From contig CBDHCD010000001.1 in the NCBI GenBank assembly GCA_965260995.1, positions 496,001 through 560,000 on the forward strand: DNA of 64,000 bases, written 5' to 3'. The notes beneath the pieces are model-generated. The model did not search any database. It worked only from the letters and a program-made list of their open reading frames with translations, and was not told where the DNA came from. Of the stretch, positions 62,410 to 64,000 are shown piece after piece; position 1 is the stretch's first letter; every line of letters begins with the position of its first letter. Origin of the DNA: JBBROS01 sp965260995. GTDB lineage: Bacteria > Pseudomonadota > Alphaproteobacteria > Acetobacterales > Acetobacteraceae. A program made the position numbers and the translations under genes.

Positions 62410-63511
62410 GGCTCTTGTCGGGTTCCGGGGTGTTGGCCTGCGTCATCTGACAAGTGCGGTGACGAGTGCACCGAGCAAGGCTTTGCCGCGTCGGCGAGCG
62501 TTGTGCACGAACTGGAAGAAGCCGAGATAGAGCGGCAGCTTGTCTTGCGAGATGCCCCGGTGCGGTCGCAGCCAGGAACGTAGGAGCGACCAAAGCCCTT
62601 CCATGGTGTTGACGTGGACCTCGCAGAACCCGTCGCCGTCCTCGTCGCGGGCGTATTCGCCGCGCCCGTGGCAGACCGTTTTGTGTCCGTAGCCCCAAGC
62701 CGGCAGACGTGCGTAGATGCTGTATTCGTCCGTGTGGATCAGAGTGCCCGGGGCGACGGCGGCGGTGATGACCGGCTTGATCGTGTTCTGCTGCACGTTG
62801 GCCAGCATCTGCAGCACCACCTGGCCGCCGCGCTGGATCAGGCCAAGGATCGGCGGCTTGTCCTTCTCCAGCGTGCCGCGGCCCGGCGCGCCTGCCAGCC
62901 TGCGGCACCGGCCGAGCCGCCCCTTTTGGCCACTTCTTCCGGCTGCCCCTTGTGCCCGGCTACGACGTAGACCTCGTCGATTTCCACCGCGCCCTGTAGC
63001 TTTACCACCGGCACTTTGGCGACCAGCCCCCGGCGCAGCTGCTCCGTCATGGCCTGCACGTCCGACACGGCCAAGCCCAGCTCACCTGCGATCTGCCGGC
63101 TGGAAAGCTTCAGGCCCATGAAGTAGAGGCACAGCACCCACACGCGCAGCGGCTGATGGTGCCCGGCCAGCACGGTGCCGGTGAGGTCGTCGAAGCGGGA
63201 CGTGCACGCCTTGCACCGGTAGCGCTGCCGACAAGGCTGTGTGTCGTCGCACCCATCCCGGACCACCGCGGAGCTATCGCACCCGGGGCAACGCACGCCT
63301 TCCGGCCAACGGTGCTGGCGCACAAAGGCGAAGCACTTGGCGTCGTCCATCAGGCCGGACAGGTTGACCAAGTCAGGTGCAGCCATGAACGCCAAAGCTC
63401 CTCAAATGAGAACGGGCGGTCGATCATCCCGCCGCTTTCATCACATCAGAAGCTCGCCAGAACCACCAGTCTCGTCTCTGCATGCCAACACCCCGGAACC
63501 CGACAAGAGCC
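62410..63511 (-). mobile_element. IS1595-family IS (GGCTCTTG ends), copy 2
   Basis: Same 28-bp inverted ends and 1102-bp length as copy 1 at 38507-39608; about three differences seen by eye. The flanks AGGCGCGT and AAAACGCT are not duplicates, so this copy too has lost its original target sites. Confidence 0.93.
62443..63395 (-). CDS. IS1595-family transposase, copy 2 (two frames)
   Basis: Same as the copy-1 transposase except Ile for Thr in GAIAPRWSG. Frame 1 carries the zinc ribbon and first Asp (GAVEIDEVYVVAGHKG); frame 2 has TDEYSIYARL and HVNTMEGLWSLLRS. The frames join at the AAAAGGGG run near 62921, as in copy 1. Confidence 0.87.
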
Positions 63512-64000
63512 AAAACGCTTTAGAAGAGATATTAACCCCATTTGGGCCGATCAGTGCACTCGATTACGACACTCAATCAGCATTCAACATTGAATACGCT
63601 GCAATCGCGGAGTCCTATCATCAGTCTGCAGAACGTTTGAAGCCGACTATCCGGAACTGTCCGGTTTCGGGCAGGTCCCGGCACTCTGTCCAAAAACTGG
63701 CTATCCGAACTTTCGGACATGCGATGAATTTCGGGCAGCCTTTTCGGGCGAGTTTGGTTTGTCCCGCGCATCCTCGTCACGTTCGCGTTTGCACCCTTGG
63801 TCAGACTACCGACAATCAGCTCGGGGCAATCCAGGCTGCCGGTTTCAGCATTGAACCTCGGCGGGTCGGGACCGAGACGATAGCTTGGATATCAGCCGCA
63901 TCAGCGCCCTGGTCGCAATCCACCATGCGGATGCCTGTCCACATTCAACGCAGTAAGATAGAGAGTGCCACGCTCACCACCTATCAGTTGCTGGAACACT
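63512..64000. other. Window end; decayed resolvase start near 63790-63890
   Basis: Plus-strand frame reads LGQTTDNQLGAIQAAGFSIE and PRRVGTETI, matching the second helix of Tn3-type resolvases (QTTDNQL...AAGF.IEPRRV). The catalytic Ser region before it and the rest after it are scrambled. Nothing else recognised. Confidence 0.5.

Noticed and set aside
38507..63511. The two GGCTCTTG IS copies as a composite transposon of 25 kb
   Set aside because: Outer flanks TCCACCGA and AAAACGCT do not match, so no single insertion event is supported.

Overview
The window is high-GC DNA from an alphaproteobacterium, most likely Rhodospirillales/Acetobacteraceae-like. This rests on gene content: a LexA-controlled imuA-imuB-dnaE2 cassette with a GTTC-N7-GTTC box, a MobF/TraA-type relaxase remnant, and IS families typical of that group. 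No rRNA or CRISPR was seen. There is one tRNA (Gly-GCC, 24795-24869).

Layout. 1-10216 is ordinary metabolism on the plus strand: the 3' part of a hybrid histidine kinase, an aldo/keto reductase and a fuconolactonase-like hydrolase that overlap, then two complete sugar ABC importers back to back. 11406-20919 is a minus-strand copper-resistance locus. One copA-copB pair is intact, with a glutaredoxin-MauE protein. A second copA-copB pair is decayed and was once continuous with the copRS-like two-component genes; an IS630 element and an IS701 element now separate them. 20907-37410 is a pile of mobile elements around the tRNA. 37497-37997 is ssb, followed by integrase and relaxase remnants. 41558-47340 is the SOS mutasome and 47607-49049 a carotenoid oxygenase. 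49290-64000 is a second accessory region with a broken integrase, a truncated DUF1016 gene, nested transposons, an MBL-fold hydrolase and recombinase fragments.

The most interesting content is a set of large cargo-carrying transposons built on small IS-type transposases. Three are IS1595-like and share the terminus CGGTATTA: one at 29447-35431 with a perfect 8-bp target duplication, one at 50317-59899, and one truncated at 20907-22446. A fourth at 55015-59768 is IS1-like, has a different terminus (GGTAGTGTCTCAG) and an 8-bp duplication, and is nested inside the second. Their cargo includes P63C-domain proteins, a HEPN-type two-gene module, a HigB/XRE-type toxin-antitoxin candidate, DUF6941 and DUF6471 proteins, and a winged-helix-like protein shared by two of the elements.

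Target duplications allow the insertion order to be rebuilt. ISL3 sits inside the transposase of one IS1595-like transposon, which sits inside an IS630 transposase. IS1380 sits inside the P63C gene of the IS1-like transposon, which sits inside another IS1595-like transposon, which interrupted a DUF1016 gene. In several cases removing the insertion restores the broken reading frame exactly.
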